Shown in pieces: positions 22,584 through 35,322 of a stretch of 64,000 nt of DNA (positions are counted from its first letter, which is position 1; each line of letters begins with the position of its first letter). The notes below the pieces were generated by a model that was not told the origin of the DNA, did no database searches, and saw only the letters and a program-made list of their open reading frames with translations. The position numbers and the translations under genes are program-made. The stretch lies in the NCBI RefSeq assembly GCF_004379255.2, contig NC_056051.1, forward strand, positions 2,878,062 to 2,942,061, written 5' to 3'. The stretch is from Salvia splendens. Lineage: Eukaryota; Streptophyta; Magnoliopsida; Lamiales; Lamiaceae.

Positions 22584-23340
22584 TGTTAACTATCCCACAT
22601 TGGAGAAGTAACACATCTTTTAATGTTTTTAAATTAAGTGACTTTATGTTACTTAATAATTATAGTGGATTAAGATGGGTGAAAGAGCCCACACGCGCGC
22701 ACATGCGCGTGCCGCCGCCGCCGCCCGCCCGTGCTCGTGCTCGAGGTCGCGGGCCGCGGGCCCGGGCCCGATCTCGATCTGGGACTTGGACTTGGACTTG
22801 GACTTGGCAATTGGTCTTTGGGTGGTCTTTGGGCTTGGTGTTTGGCCCAAACTAATCCACACGCTCCACACGCGAAAGGCACACTCCTGCCACACGCCTG
22901 TAACCGACGACGGTTACGAATCTGCCATGATGAGCCTTCAATGGCTTGGTTGACCCTGCATGGTGGCTTGGCCTATAAATAGGCTAGTCATACCACTGCA
23001 TTAGCTACACAATACAAGCATTCTCTGCATTCATAAGCTCTCTCCCTCTCTGCGTTGTCTTTCTGTCGAAACTCTGCCCTATCCTCCATCCAGTTCGCCG
23101 GAGCTCTGTTGATTGCGGTGCTGCATCAAAAGAGATGTAGCCGTTTTACCTTTGGGGACGACACGCCAAACCGAGAGCACTACCGGGGCGTATCTCGTCT
23201 TGCGGGAAGAGGCCTCCTCGACTCGGCTAATTCACGGTTTAGTTGTTTCGATTTTCCGTTGTAATTTTAAGTTCAGTTTCTCCTTTTGTATTCTTTCTTT
23301 TGGGTTGTATTACGCCCGGTTGTATCTCTTGTAATCTCCA
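22584..23340 (+). mobile_element. Copia-type solo LTR
   Basis: Starts TGTTAACTATCCCACATTGG, a usual opening of copia LTRs in eudicots, and ends near TGTAATCTCCA. It has a promoter-like CCTATAAATAGG at 22972-22983 and a following CT-rich leader. Four tandem GGACTT units lie at about 22784-22806, and a GC-rich stretch at 22680-22770. No primer-binding site or gag follows, so it is taken as solo. I could not match a target duplication. The several short frames overlapping here are GC artefacts. Confidence 0.65.
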
Positions 23341-23706
23341 GAAACCAACAAAGAATACGTCGACGGCGGCGTGTTTAGGTGGGGCAGTGGCGGTAGTCAA
23401 CCACCGCGCGCAGCAACGGCGGGACGTCTGACGGTGTTGAGGTGGGGGACGACGAAGAGGCAGGCAGTGTTGTGGCTGACGACAACCGGCGAGTGCAGAA
23501 AGCGGCGTTGGATGGAGGTAGAAGCCGAGAGAAGGTGTGACCGGAAAAGAAGAGGCTGCGACAGGTGTAAAGAGAGCGAAGATCATCTCTCTCCAAAATT
23601 CGGGTTGGGAATTGGGATGAAAAAAAGAGGAAGAGTGTTTTTCTTAAATTTTAGTAGTACTACTCTAAAATTTTATGCATGAATATGAGACCCAAATCGT
23701 GTTTCT
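23341..23706. other. GC-rich segment of unknown origin
   Basis: Between the copia LTR and the foldback element. Both strands have frames of 60-115 codons but all are Arg/Pro/Ser-rich with no motif, so no gene is called. Confidence 0.35.
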
Positions 23707-24704
23707 TTTAATTGTTAAAAGATTTTGGTTCTTAACATATTGCGATTTTTTTATTTTGGTCCAAAACATTATCTTTTAAATTATTCGGTCCTTCACAAAT
23801 AAAAACGGGTCACATTTGGTCCATTTTGGACGGTTCCGTCAAAAATATGACGAAAATTCCAAATTTGGACGGAAATTCAAAAATTGACGGAAACATGTCG
23901 GCTTCCGACTCTCGGTGTTCTGCCGCTGCTGCTCACCGTCAAGTCGTCGACTTGCCTCCTCTCCCTTGCCCTCCCCCTCACCCTCGACCCCTCCATCGAC
24001 TACCTCGCCCTCGCCGTCGTCCAGGCACCCTCCGCTACGACTGCCTCCCCCCGCCGTAGTTCAACCTCCTCCTCTTAAATCATGTCTGCGAAAACACCGG
24101 AAGGCGTCGTCGTCACTAATTTTGCCGGAGATGAAATCGATCGGATACACTCCCGATTGCGGCACCTGCAATTACCCATTTCTTACTCTTTCGAAAATCG
24201 GTCAATTCGTCATGTCGCCTCCTCTCCCTCTCCCTCACCCTCGACCCCTCCATCGACCACCTCCCCCTCTCCGTCGTCCAGGCACCCTCCGCTATGGTTG
24301 CCTCCCCCGCCGCAGTTCTACCTCCTCATCTCAAACCATGGCTGCGGCAACACCGAAAGACGTCTATGGGGGATTGATTGCTGAGTTGAGCGAGGCGAGG
24401 AAGGTGGACGCCGTGGCGGAGGTGGTGAGGGAGATGATGTAAGGAGGGGGTGAGGCTGAGGGATGAGACGGTGACGACGGTGGGTGAGGCTGAGGGATGA
24501 TGGAAGGTGGACGCCGTGGCGGAGGTGGTGAGGGAGGTTTGGGTTTAGGGTTTCCGTCAAATTTTTGACAGGACCGTCCAAAATGGACCAAATGTGACCC
24601 GTTTTTATTTGTGAGAGACCGAATAATTCAAAAGATAATGTTTTGGACCAAAATAAAAAAATTGCAATATGTTAAGGACTAAAATGGGCCTTTAGTCTTA
24701 AAAA
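23707..24704. mobile_element. Long-inverted-repeat (Pack-type) foldback element
   Basis: Inverted arms of about 130-140 bp: left words CTTAACATATTGC, TATTTTGGTCCAAAACATTATC, GGGTCACATTTGGTCC and GGACGGTTCCGTCAAAAA recur reversed on the right (GTTTTTGACAGGACCGTCC, GGACCAAATGTGACCC, GATAATGTTTTGGACC, GCAATATGTTAAG). They share the TTTTGGTCCAAAACATT and GACGGTTCCGTC modules with the smaller foldback copies at 5454 and 62283. Between the arms is about 650 bp of GC-rich, gene-like DNA, itself partly duplicated. Confidence 0.75.
23890..24440 (+). pseudogene. Captured gene fragments, pentatricopeptide (PPR)-like
   Basis: One frame reads LPEMKSIGYTPDCGTCNYPF, the typical helix pattern of a PPR repeat, and later DVYGGLIAELSEARKVDAV followed by VVREMM, also PPR-like. 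A block encoding LTLDPSIDYLALAVVQAPSAT in one frame occurs at 23961-24060 and again, diverged, at 24216-24320. So two overlapping pieces of the same N-terminal region seem to have been picked up or duplicated. Frame breaks separate the pieces, so no protein is expected. PPR assignment is from motif recognition, without a search. Confidence 0.5.
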
Positions 24705-25730
24705 TTCTATGCATTTTATATTACTGATTATGATGGGTTTTTTAATTTGATTTATGACATACTATGATAAATACACGGGACAAAAAAATTCAAGCATGTG
24801 TAATATATTTAGAAAATTGTTAGTAATTAATATGCTTCATTGATTTGGTTTGAATTTGAGTTTTATTTTTAAAAAACAATAAGTAGGAGATAACAATAGA
24901 TAATGTAAATTTTAAATTGTAACGCAGTATATTTTAATAAATAATTATTTAAATATTATGCATTATCAATTCTCCATTATATTTAATTCCACAAACTTCG
25001 ATTTTTAGGTCCGGGCATTATGTGGATAAACCGTAATTTGTTAAACTTTATTAATTGCAGAAAATGGTATAGTTTGAAAATCATATATATAATTAAATAG
25101 ATTCATTTCATTGGATTTCGAAATGAAATTTCAGTAAATATTTTAATTTTTACATTAATCAATAATATTTAAATTTGTCTAATATTGTAGAGAAATAACT
25201 TTATTCTCTCATTGGCTTTATTCTCTTCGCCTCTATGTTTTGAATTTTTTAATCTTAATGAAATAAGTAATTATTTTGTACTATATTTATTTTGTGAATA
25301 TAATAATATGTTAAGTGAGATTGTACCCTTTGTAGTAGATATCTAATTGTGCTTTAAACGATATTACACATTTCTTAAATTGTGTTGTCAAATGATACAT
25401 TCCTAATAGTGCTGATAAAACAATAATATTTCTAAAATTTACAGTTTACTTAATGATATTGATTCTTATTTTTGTTGATTTATTGAGAATGTGTAATTAG
25501 TACGTGAAAATTATATGCTTATGCATAGCACGGGTGTTGATACTAGCAGATATAAACAACAACCTGCATATCTCAATTGAGTATTCAATCAATTATTCAT
25601 GTAATAATATACCTGAACAATATCAGCAAGAAACATATGATAGGAACGGATAAAGTCTGTAAAATAGAGCACGTAATATGTATGATGAAATCAACATAAT
25701 AAAAGGTTAAAACCCATTGAGAGATACAAA
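24705..25730. other. Intergenic, AT-rich
   Basis: No gene; the last part should hold the 3' UTR of the beta-galactosidase gene. Confidence 0.4.
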
Positions 25731-28700
25731 TTAGATACAAGCCACTTGCACAGCCAACCTTTTGGCCACATCAGGGCATGAATCTTCACCATCAATAAGT
25801 GATTCTCTCTCAAATGGAATATTGCACTCATTCTTCCCCAAACATAGCTGTTTCAAATACAAAAATAAAATAAAATCAGTATTAGTGGAAAATGAGACGC
25901 ACATAATAGATAGAGGCTAATTTTGATGGCAACCAAAAATAGAAAATATGAGACAAATTTTGATGGACTGGGTTAGCAAGTGTATGTAAAAGCACTATTA
26001 ATAACCTCTTCGACAACGTTGTGAGCCTTAGGGGAGTCGCATTTGCCCTGTGTGAAGGCTCCACAAGCGCCATCACTCTCTCCAAAGCTCACGAACTCGA
26101 CTTTCCCGATGATTTTGTTATCGGGGCATGCGAGATGCGCGGCCCTCACAGGGTCAACAGTCTCGCGAATCTTGTTGTCTTTCCTCTCCCACGACTTGAC
26201 AGTTGGTGGGTGGTATTCGGTTATCACGCTACAAAGAGTGTTTCTGTTGACCGTCAATATCTCGATCTTCTGAGGGTCGCCACCGGTCTCTTCCAACACC
26301 ACCAACAGATTGTCCTTCTCCTTCAAGTACGCTCTCGGCACATGGTATCTGCAAACCACGTAATGTTGTCAGGTGTGACAGACTCAAACCTATACAAATT
26401 ATAATAACACTACAAAAAACTCATTTTTTAATGAAACAAAAACTGAGAAGCAATTACTTGCGTTAGAAAATTTTTAAAAATAACAATTAAAGAAGCAAAC
26501 GAAAACAACCTTAAATTAATGATAAATTAACTAGATCTTTTGTTTTTGAGATGCTTTTGTTTGCGTTCTCTGATTTTAGTTGGGACACCAAGAACAAGGA
26601 CGCGTTCTGAAGCGTTAGTTATATATTTAGAAACACAAATCAGCATCCTTAAATGTCTACAAAAATGTCCTTAACGGGTTTTTTTGTTGTAGTGCAGTGA
26701 GATAATTGTGGCTTACTCTTCCTGAGTGGGCTTGTTAATTGCTGAGAGATAAGATACCCAATATCGGCCAAGGTTTATGCCATTCACCCAAATAAATCCC
26801 TTTTGCATGCTTGTCATTCGTAGAGCTACTGGATCCTTTCCTTCCGGGGCATCAAAATATGCCTATAAATAAAATAATTTTTTAGTGAAATGTGAATGTT
26901 ATATATGTTTCAATGTCTTTGATCACTGCTCCCTTCGATTTTTAAAAATAGAAACATTTGAAAAATCACGGATTTTAATGCACAATTTGGTAAAGTGAGA
27001 GAGAGAAAAAAAAAATTGGTATAGTAAGAGAGAGGGATAGAAAAAAGTGGTAAAGTAAGAGAGAAAAAAAAATTAATGTTAGTGTATTATGGGGTCTACT
27101 TTATTAGTGGTATAAGTGGTAAATAAATTGATGTATAGGGGTGTAAAGATTTCCTAAAATAGAAAGTTTGAAAGTTGCTATTTTTAAGGAACGAGTTAAA
27201 ATGGAAAGAGTTGTTATTTTTAAAATATGAGGGGAAGTATTAATTATGTTTACCTTGTACCAAGTGAGAGAGCTTAAATTTGCGTCTAAAGGAGCCCATT
27301 TGACTTGCTTTGCTCCTTGCTCAGTGAATAATTGCATCTTCTCCCCATTCAGTCCAACCTATGAAAATTATTTACCCAATTAAATTATGACTAAAGTCCA
27401 AAACTGGTCTCGTCGGTGCATTTGATTAAAAAAATTTAAGCATACACATTAATTGTGTTAGCTTTTGATCCTAATATTTTGGTGTATATATCTGGTTCTT
27501 CAATAATTAACGTGGTCAACCATGTTTGGTCCGAAATTAGTCTCGTACATTTGCACAAAACATCTATTTGGTCCTATACATTTTAAGTGTGATAGCTTTT
27601 TAAACCTAGATAATATATATTGGTCCATATTTAACTCTTCGATCAGGTCAATCACCTGGTGGGTCCATCCGTTTCTTGTAATGTCAAGAGTTCCAGACAT
27701 CAAACCCTGAATAAGGATGGCTTTAGGCCCTGCAAATCTCTTCTCCATGTAGGCTCCACTATTCTACAATTTTCAACTATGTTGTTAAAACTTAAAACCA
27801 TAACAATAAAAGAAAAGGAAACTCGACTTCACTTTTACTTACCGGCAAACCAACTGTCATGGCTAGTATCGAGATGTTGTTATTTCCGGCCTTAATAGTC
27901 ACCGGCTTCTTTAATACATGTCTCTTGTCAACATTACTACCATGACCAAAACCTATATACGAGATAAATGGCAAACACAGAAAAAAAAAATGTAATCAGT
28001 CATACTACGCATGTTTGGTAGGGTAGATACCCCATCTAGGGATAGAATTCTGTGAAAAAAATGTCATTTTTGTTCACAGAATTCCATCAGTTTTGTTCAC
28101 AGAATTTTATCCCTAAATGAATTCTTATTTTAATTGATTGTTTAGTCACATGTGACAAACTGGGTAATCAATATTCATGGTAAATTTTGCAACGTAACAT
28201 ACCAACATATTGGCCATTGACAAAGGCAAGTAAGGCGTGGCCAAGGCTTGCAATCTCGAGCACTGCAAGATCGTCTTGACGCATCGGCAAGTCATTTCCG
28301 TCGATATCGATGCTGTCAAATATTCAAACAAATATCATATAGTATCATTTAATTTCCTAAAAAATATTTTTTTAATAAATCATACATCGATGTACATACC
28401 TAGTGCTGTACCATGCATAATCCGAGGTATCTTTTGTCAAAAAATAGAGCTCATTTGGTGAGACGTTTTTCATTTCCATACTATCATACGTTGGGATGCT
28501 CTCTCGCCACATTTCCCACCCTCTAAACTTGCTCGTATTCGACAACACGAAGTTTCTAGAACTATGTTGTGCAACAACCTAGCACACGTTCATGCAAATT
28601 CATTTTAGTTACTAATTACTAAAATTTATTAGAAACCAACTTAATTATAACTAGAAAGGAATAATAACTACTTAAATCATCATATTTGGTCATATTTTGG

Positions 28701-31394
28701 TCAGTTCACTGGTTGGTTTAATATTTGGTTTTCAATTCTTATAAGACTGACCGAAATTTGACAAAAATTCGATATGTGCATGCAGTTCATTCAGATACAC
28801 ACAAACGTTTGCGTACCGCTTGAGAATTGAAGACAACGATCTTGCAATCGGGCAGAATGCTGACAGACTTAGGCGGAAGGTAGTATTCGTCACCTCTGAA
28901 CTCAACCGTCGCAGGTACCCTCGAGTTATTGTTTATCAAGAATGCAGCACATATTTTACCTCCATCTTTCTCATAAGTTGTGATCTGAACAACAACATTT
29001 CAAATTTTTTTATCATCTTAAATTTGTAGTTTTTAAATTTTTATTGAATTTGATGGTAAATCATGGTTTACCTCAACATTTTCGGAGACACGTTGCTTGT
29101 TTTGAGTGCCCCATAGCAAAGGTTTCTTGCTCAATTTCAATGCCCTGTGCAAGTCTCTTAGGTGACCAAATTTAGGGTCCCTCTTCAAACCTAACAATAA
29201 TAGTCATTTAAATTATTCTACAACTGAATTATACTCCCTCCAGTCCCCGTTAAATGTCCCATATTTGACCGGTGCGAGTTTTAAGAGATTCGCTATATGC
29301 ATGCAGTACATTCAGATACACAACTATGAGACATTTAATGGGGACCGAAGGGAATAGTTCATTGATGTAATTGTGTTGAGTTAGTTCTTTTACCAAATTC
29401 ATCAAGAGGGGCTTCATCGTAGTAACGTGTTGTCACAAAAGATGAACTTGTTCGACCAAAATTGGTCCCACCATGATACTATACAAAACCAGATCAAATA
29501 AAAATAAAAATCACATAAAAATGAATCTTGGAAAACTTCATTAGTGATGTGATATGGTGCAAAATATTTATAATATACCATATAATAATTGTTGAGGGTG
29601 CCATTTCTAGCAAAGAATTTTGCCACAGCATATGCTAGATCTTCTGCTGACCTCTGCGATGGAGGATCACCAAATACTCTATATCTGCAATTTATCATAA
29701 ACCAAAATCACCCTCAAAATTAATTTCTTTATAATAAATAGAATTTTCCCCTTAGAAAAAAAAAATTCGGACTTACTGAGCAGTCCAATTCTCAGTCCAT
29801 AGAGATGGCTTGTTTGGGCCATTTGGGCCAGCAAATGTGTCTGCACAATGCCTTCCATTACATGTGCTAATCTGAAATTTAAAAAAAAAATCAACAATTT
29901 GTATGTATCATTTATATATAGAAATTAATACTCTCTCCGTCCACGAAAAAAACTTACGACTGTGTCGGGGGCATGCTTCTTCTGCTTGCACATGATCCAC
30001 GGAACGCCGCTGTAGAGACCAACAGCCATATCTCCCGCCCACTTTATATATTTCACACCATTTTCTCTGTATGCTAATTGAACATTGTTGTATTCGTTTT
30101 CAATCTGCAAATATCCGACTAATTTTATTTCACTTTTTTTTTAAAAAAAATTGACATTTCATCATAATAGTAGTACAATTTTTGAGGTACCTGTGCCATG
30201 ATAATAGGCCCTCCTTGATCTGCAAAGAGTTTCTCCTTCTTCATCAAGTCGACTACCATCTCAGAGTACTTTTTCATGTGGAACTACATGCATGTATTTT
30301 CTTTTCCATTATTACCTATTTAATAGGAGTATATATAACAAACTTATAGTATTCCCCAAAGACCACCATTACAATGAGAACTGAGACATATCATTTCGTT
30401 GATTTATTAATATCAGTTGTTATCACAATACTTGCTCAATATTAGTGCGTTGATTCATGATTATATGTAGGATTTTGTGATATTGAAAATCAACAACTTA
30501 CATGTTTTGTGATGTCAACTGATATTAATTAACTGGTTCTCAATCCTCATTTTAATGTGGTTCTCATTATATCACAACTCTATATGTATTATGTATAAAA
30601 ATTGTAAAATTCAATGAACTTGTTACCATGAAAGGTTCGTTGTAAGAACGGAATATGATGTCTGGGATCTCTTTTAGCCAGTATGGAAATCCACTGCTCA
30701 ATTAATTTATCAAAATTAAAACTACAAATAATAATGAAACTTGATAGAAAATAAAATAAAAATAAAAAGAATGTGAATGTGATACCCTAGATTCCATTCA
30801 GACTCAATGTATGGTCCCAACCTAAGTGTCACCCACAAACCACTTTCTCCAATCATTTTGATAAATTTCACCAAATCATAATTTCCTTCAAAGTTGAACT
30901 GAACACAACAAACAAGATTATTTCAAATTAATTATATAGAGAGATTCAAATAAAATTTTTATTATGAGAACGAAGAATCATTTTCAGCCATTAGATCGAA
31001 CCTGTCCTTGAACAGGCTCATGAATATTCCAGAACACATATGTCTGGATGAGGTTAAGACCGCCTTCCTTAGCCCGTTTGATCAGCTCAGGCCACATCTA
31101 AATATACATCACATAAACACATCAAAAAAATATATCAACGGAAAATTCTGTCGGTAATCCACGCATTTAGTAGTTATAAATTATAAATACCTCAACTGTG
31201 CTACGAGGATAATGAATAGAACCGGAGAAGAGAAGCTCCCTGCTGCCGTTGATGATCATGGACCGACCATCGTATGTCACGACTTTTTCCTCATGGCCGT
31301 CGCTGTGGCCGACCGGTTCATTGCCATCGGCATTGGCATTTGCAACAAGCAGTGCCAAGAGGGCCAAAAACAGAAATTTAACTGGATCTATCAT
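25731..31394 (-). CDS. Beta-galactosidase, GH35, with C-terminal galactose-binding lectin domain
   Basis: Nineteen exons: 31394-31191, 31097-31002, 30898-30786, 30693-30627, 30283-30191, 30104-29958, 29871-29777, 29684-29579, 29478-29394, 29190-29072, 28984-28817, 28578-28400, 28312-28203, 27952-27843, 27763-27656, 27358-27254, 26862-26717, 26348-26006, 25847-25731. They sum to 2511 nt, 836 codons, the usual length. A signal peptide ([16 protein letters not shown]) precedes [17 protein letters not shown]35 motifs: [22 protein letters not shown] with acid/base E195, and [11 protein letters not shown] with nucleophile E267. The C-terminal SUEL-type lectin domain has six or more cysteines ([16 protein letters not shown] ... 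CLGKNEC). The protein should be secreted and remove terminal beta-galactose from cell-wall pectic galactan, xyloglucan or arabinogalactan protein. It looks closest to the BGAL7/15 group by motif. All donors are GT; the last intron uses a weak GTTATT donor. Several introns carry MITEs, yet no exon is damaged. Confidence 0.95.
26408..26694. mobile_element. CACTA-like MITE in beta-galactosidase intron 17
   Basis: Ends CACTACAAAAAAC and GTTTTTTTGTTGTAGTG are inverted repeats. Internal words (CGTTCT, GGGACACCAA, AAGCGTT) recur in the copy at 47081-47371. Confidence 0.7.
26926..27240. mobile_element. Stowaway-like MITE in beta-galactosidase intron 16
   Basis: Starts CTGCTCCCTTCGATTTTTAA and ends TTTTTAAAATATGAGGGGAAGTA, diverged inverted ends, with AAAGTAAGAGAGA reiterations inside. 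Its right end nearly touches exon 16 (27254). Confidence 0.5.
27390..27650. mobile_element. TAAAGTCC-type foldback relic in beta-galactosidase intron 15
   Basis: Opens TAAAGTCCAAAACTGGTCTC and contains TTTGGTCCGAAATTAGTCTC and TTGGTCCTATACATTTTAAG; resembles the element at 45121-45481. No intact right end. Confidence 0.45.
29231..29355. mobile_element. Stowaway-like MITE in beta-galactosidase intron 9
   Basis: TACTCCCTCCAGTCCCCGTT at the left and ATGGGGACCGAAGGGAATA at the right are inverted; only about 125 bp long. Confidence 0.6.
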
Positions 31395-33276
31395 TTTATT
31401 TGTTTCCTACTAACCCCAACTATCAATGCACTATTTTGATTTAATTTATGATGTTTTATTTTCTTAACTCCAGAGTTATTTTTCAACCTTTTCCACAGTG
31501 CTATCCGTTTTTGTTAGAGGCACATATTCAAACTCGGAGCTTTTCTCGGAATTTATTGTTGAATTTTTCTTGAATTGGTATTGAATTTTATGTAAGCCTA
31601 ATTAGTTTCGATGATTTGTGAGAAAAAGTAGCGTTCTTGCATTCTGATGAAATCATGGGACAGTGCTAATTTTGTTTGGTGACTTGTGGAGGTTTTTGTT
31701 CTATGACAAACTAATTAATATTCATACCTATCAATATTATTATTTGCTCAATAAAATCATTACCACCCAATGTAATAGAAAATTAAACCAAATAAAATCC
31801 ACCCAGTTTCCAATTATTATTAAAAAACGAATTAGCATATTGATCAAAAACAAAATATGAGTTGTTTACTTTAACAAAATAATATCTCAATAGATTAAAT
31901 TGTACTTTATCGTAAAATTTTGTGTTTTTTGTATCTAAATGAATGATAATAGTGTTATTAGTTGTTATTGTCAAATAAGGTTTTTGAAGTTTTATTATGA
32001 AAAAATGAAGATTTATAGATTATCTTTCGCATGAAATGAATTTTCGATCTAAATCAGATCCCCATTAGTCGCAATTTCTAGAGCATTGTCATCCCTAGCA
32101 AAGTTCGATCTCGATCGTGACATGTTTGGTTGTGGTGTGTAATCTACGATTTAGATACTTGAAAAAGTTTGAAGTATGTTAGTGATAGTTCTAATAAAAC
32201 TTAAGTCAAAATGAGCATTAGCTTTGATCTTGTAAATATACTTACTAGTCAATGAAATCGATGCCTTATAATTTTATTTTATTTTTATAATATTTGTGTA
32301 TTGTTTTGCAAATCACAATCTTCTAGCTAGTTGGTTGTCTAGATAGGAGTACTATACAGCTTAGTTGAAGCTATATTACTATGTTCAAATTTCGGTTTAA
32401 ATGCACTAAAATAAATAGTGCTTTCTATTTCTACCATTAAACGTATTTTTTTTTCATCCGCCAATAAATATCTTATTTAATTTTTACCCTTTTTAGTAAG
32501 TGAATCTCATGTTCCACTAACTCACTTCACTCACATTTTATTATAAAATTAATTATATAAAAAAAGTAGGACTCATATTTTCTTGCAAAGTCTAAGCAAT
32601 TTCTTATAACCCGAGGCGGTAAAAAATGGTACATCTATACATAACGGATGTAAGACTAGTTTAACAAGGATCCTGATGATCATGAGATAAAAGTGACTAA
32701 AAGTGGTAGTAACATACTTGAGCTCTTTATGGAATTGTATCATTAGGATTTCTAAAATTATCGATCTGCCTATTTGTGTGGTTACTCATGACTTAAGAGC
32801 TAGATTTCCACATGTTCACTACAAAAAAATAAAAAATAATAAATAGTCTTTAAATCGGTATTGTCACAGTCATATTATTAATGAAGCCATAACGATGTAC
32901 CCCTGATTGGGCAAGCATGCATGCATGTTCAATGATTATGAATTTATACTTTTTTAAGGTTGATGAAATAGGTTGTGTGATGAAAGGTTGGGCAAGACAA
33001 GAAAGGTTAGATTTATATATACAAATCATTAATTATAATAAAAAGAAACATAGGGAAAAGATAAAAGCAAAATTAGGTAAGTCATTTTTGTGGAGGTGGC
33101 ACAGACCAAATTATAACATGCATATAAAGCCGTGGTGAAATAGGTTAGGCATTTTATGAGGATATATACTTTCACCATTTAGACCAACTTGTTAAATTAA
33201 TAATTATAGCTGTATATAATAATTGACAGTTGTTCTTATTTTTTAAGGTTAGGGATCATTGTCCTACAACACAACG

Positions 33277-33405
33277 ACAAGTGATAGCTTCGTATCCACG
33301 AGTTACTTTTATGTATTATTTAATTTAAAATGTATTATTTATATATCTGGTTTCAAATTTCAATATACTTGATTGAACAAGTGATAGCTTCGTATCCACG
33401 AGTTT
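33277..33405. repeat. Two-copy direct repeat, period 100 bp
   Basis: ACAAGTGATAGCTTCG plus TATCCACGAGTT occur at 33277 and again at 33377 without mismatch; the DNA between is unrelated AT-rich sequence. Confidence 0.8.
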
Positions 33406-34081
33406 CTTTTGCTATCAACAATATATCCATCGCATAGCATGTAATCCACTACTATATAATTAATTAAACGAGCTTATTCAATTAAGTAGTATGATAGATT
33501 ACCATGTAATATCACATTCTAAAACGGAAACATGTGTACAAAAAATAACCTTTAATCATATGTTTAATATTTAAAATAGAACGTGAATTTTATATTAGAG
33601 TACATGCTCCCTGATATCTTCATTAATTGTCTCATTTATTATTGGTGCGTATTTTAAGAAATAATTTACCACTTTATTAAGTAAAATGAAAATTAAAATA
33701 GTAATGGAAATTGAGTTCTACTTTTATATATTTTCTAAGTCTCAAGATAATTGATGCATTTTTTTAGCACGATATTTAAGAAATTGATTTGTTAAAGGTT
33801 GAAGCAGAGAGATGAAAGTAAGAGATGGAAAAAAATAAGACAAATGAAGAGAGAGTAAAGTAATAGCGAGAATAATGTTTTTACCAAAAAATAAAATTAC
33901 TCAACTACCTTCGGACAAACAAATAAGAAATACGACTTAATTATCCTGGGACGGAAAGAGTATTAGTTTATAACAATTATTGGTGGAATGAGTTAAAAAA
34001 ATTGAGATTTAATTATCAGGTATAGTAAAAATAAAATCAAATAATTAATGGAGACCGGATGGAGTGCTATATAAGATGTAA

Positions 34082-34412
34082 TACTCCCTCCATCCCGCTT
34101 TAGGAGTCCCCGTTGATCAATTTCGGGCGTCCCGCTTTAGGAGTTTCGCTTGGGATAAACTAATAAAAAAATGCTTACAAAGTAAGTAAAAAAGTATTAA
34201 AAGGGAATCCCAACATCCACTACAACATTTATTTATTACACACTCAATTGAAAGTGGATCTCAATATCCACTACAACATTTATTTATTACACACTCAATT
34301 AAAAGTGGGTCTTAACATCCACTACAATATTTATTTATTACACACTCAAACAATTTCTTAAAACATGTGTCCGACTCAACTGAGACTCCTAAAGCAGGAC
34401 GGAGGGTGTGAT
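34082..34412. mobile_element. Stowaway-like MITE with internal 51-bp tandem repeat
   Basis: Ends TACTCCCTCCATCCCGCTTT and AAAGCAGGACGGAGGGTG are inverted. From 34214 to about 34350 a 51-bp unit (ATCCACTACAACATTT...) is repeated nearly three times, so the element has grown internally. Confidence 0.75.
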
Positions 34413-35322
34413 AGTTAAGGCTATAAAATAAACTTTAATAAGAGCTATCTACCTCCATTTACACCAGATTCAAATTTAATCTTAAAGAAATATTTTCTAT
34501 CCATTCATTTTATTTGTATTTATAAATTCTCAAAAAATCATTTGGGTATATCATAATATAAACCCAAATTACAAGTAAATATTTATTTTTACATAAAGTT
34601 AAAATGGAATGTATTTTGATGTCCATATCTTTGATATTAGAGTACCGTTGAAGATCGTACAAGGAGTTAGAAAGTTGAAACTATAAACTATATCTAACCT
34701 AAAAAGTAAAAATAAAAAATTATTAAGAGATAAGCGACTCAATTCCCTATCCAAAAATGTCAAAAATATTATAAAATGTGCTCTATGTATATCCATTTGA
34801 GCTACAAAATGGAATTACATTATCAACGACAGCTACCGGTTGCTTCTACATGTTTCTTGATTTCGACTTTAAGCACCAGAATTTTTTCTGATTCTCAATT
34901 TTGACCCGATTTAATATATTTGGAGCCCACCTACGAATATATATATTTCCCAGAGTCTTGGGGAGGAAATATTAGCGTTAAATTCGAATAAAATTCGACG
35001 ACAAATCTCTCCATTGCACCTTAAAAAAATTGTGTTGAAAAGTTAAATAAAGTAATAATAAAGTAAAAAATGAAAAAATAAGAAGACAAAGATAGAATAA
35101 AATAAAAGAAAAAAAGTTAATTGAGAAGAAAGGGAAACGAATCCACCGCTTATTGTTAATTTATTTTCTCAATCTAAATCCAATGCCTCACAAAATATTA
35201 GAATCCTACAAATTAATTTAAAACAATAAAACAGCAAAAGAATACATGCTGATTGCCTCCTCTGTGTGTATAAATTTTAGTATAACAAAAATCAAAAACA
35301 AAAAACTAGTTAAAATAACAAA

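Larger units (their letters stand above)
31395..35322. other. Intergenic between beta-galactosidase and ERF genes
   Basis: No gene seen in about 3.9 kb of AT-rich DNA. It holds the beta-galactosidase promoter (no clear TATA recognised), decayed MITE sequence at about 32400-32620 and 33610-33965 (right end TATCCTGGGACGGAAAGAGTA), plus the repeats listed separately. Confidence 0.5.

Noticed and set aside
22681..22770. CpG/GC-rich stretch (CGCGCGCACATGCGCG) considered as a promoter or CpG island
   Set aside because: It is inside a copia-type LTR whose own TATA box lies 200 bp downstream; no gene follows.
22583..23682. Cluster of 60-115 codon frames on both strands in a GC-rich patch
   Set aside because: They overlap an LTR and GC-rich simple sequence, and have no recognisable motif or splice support.
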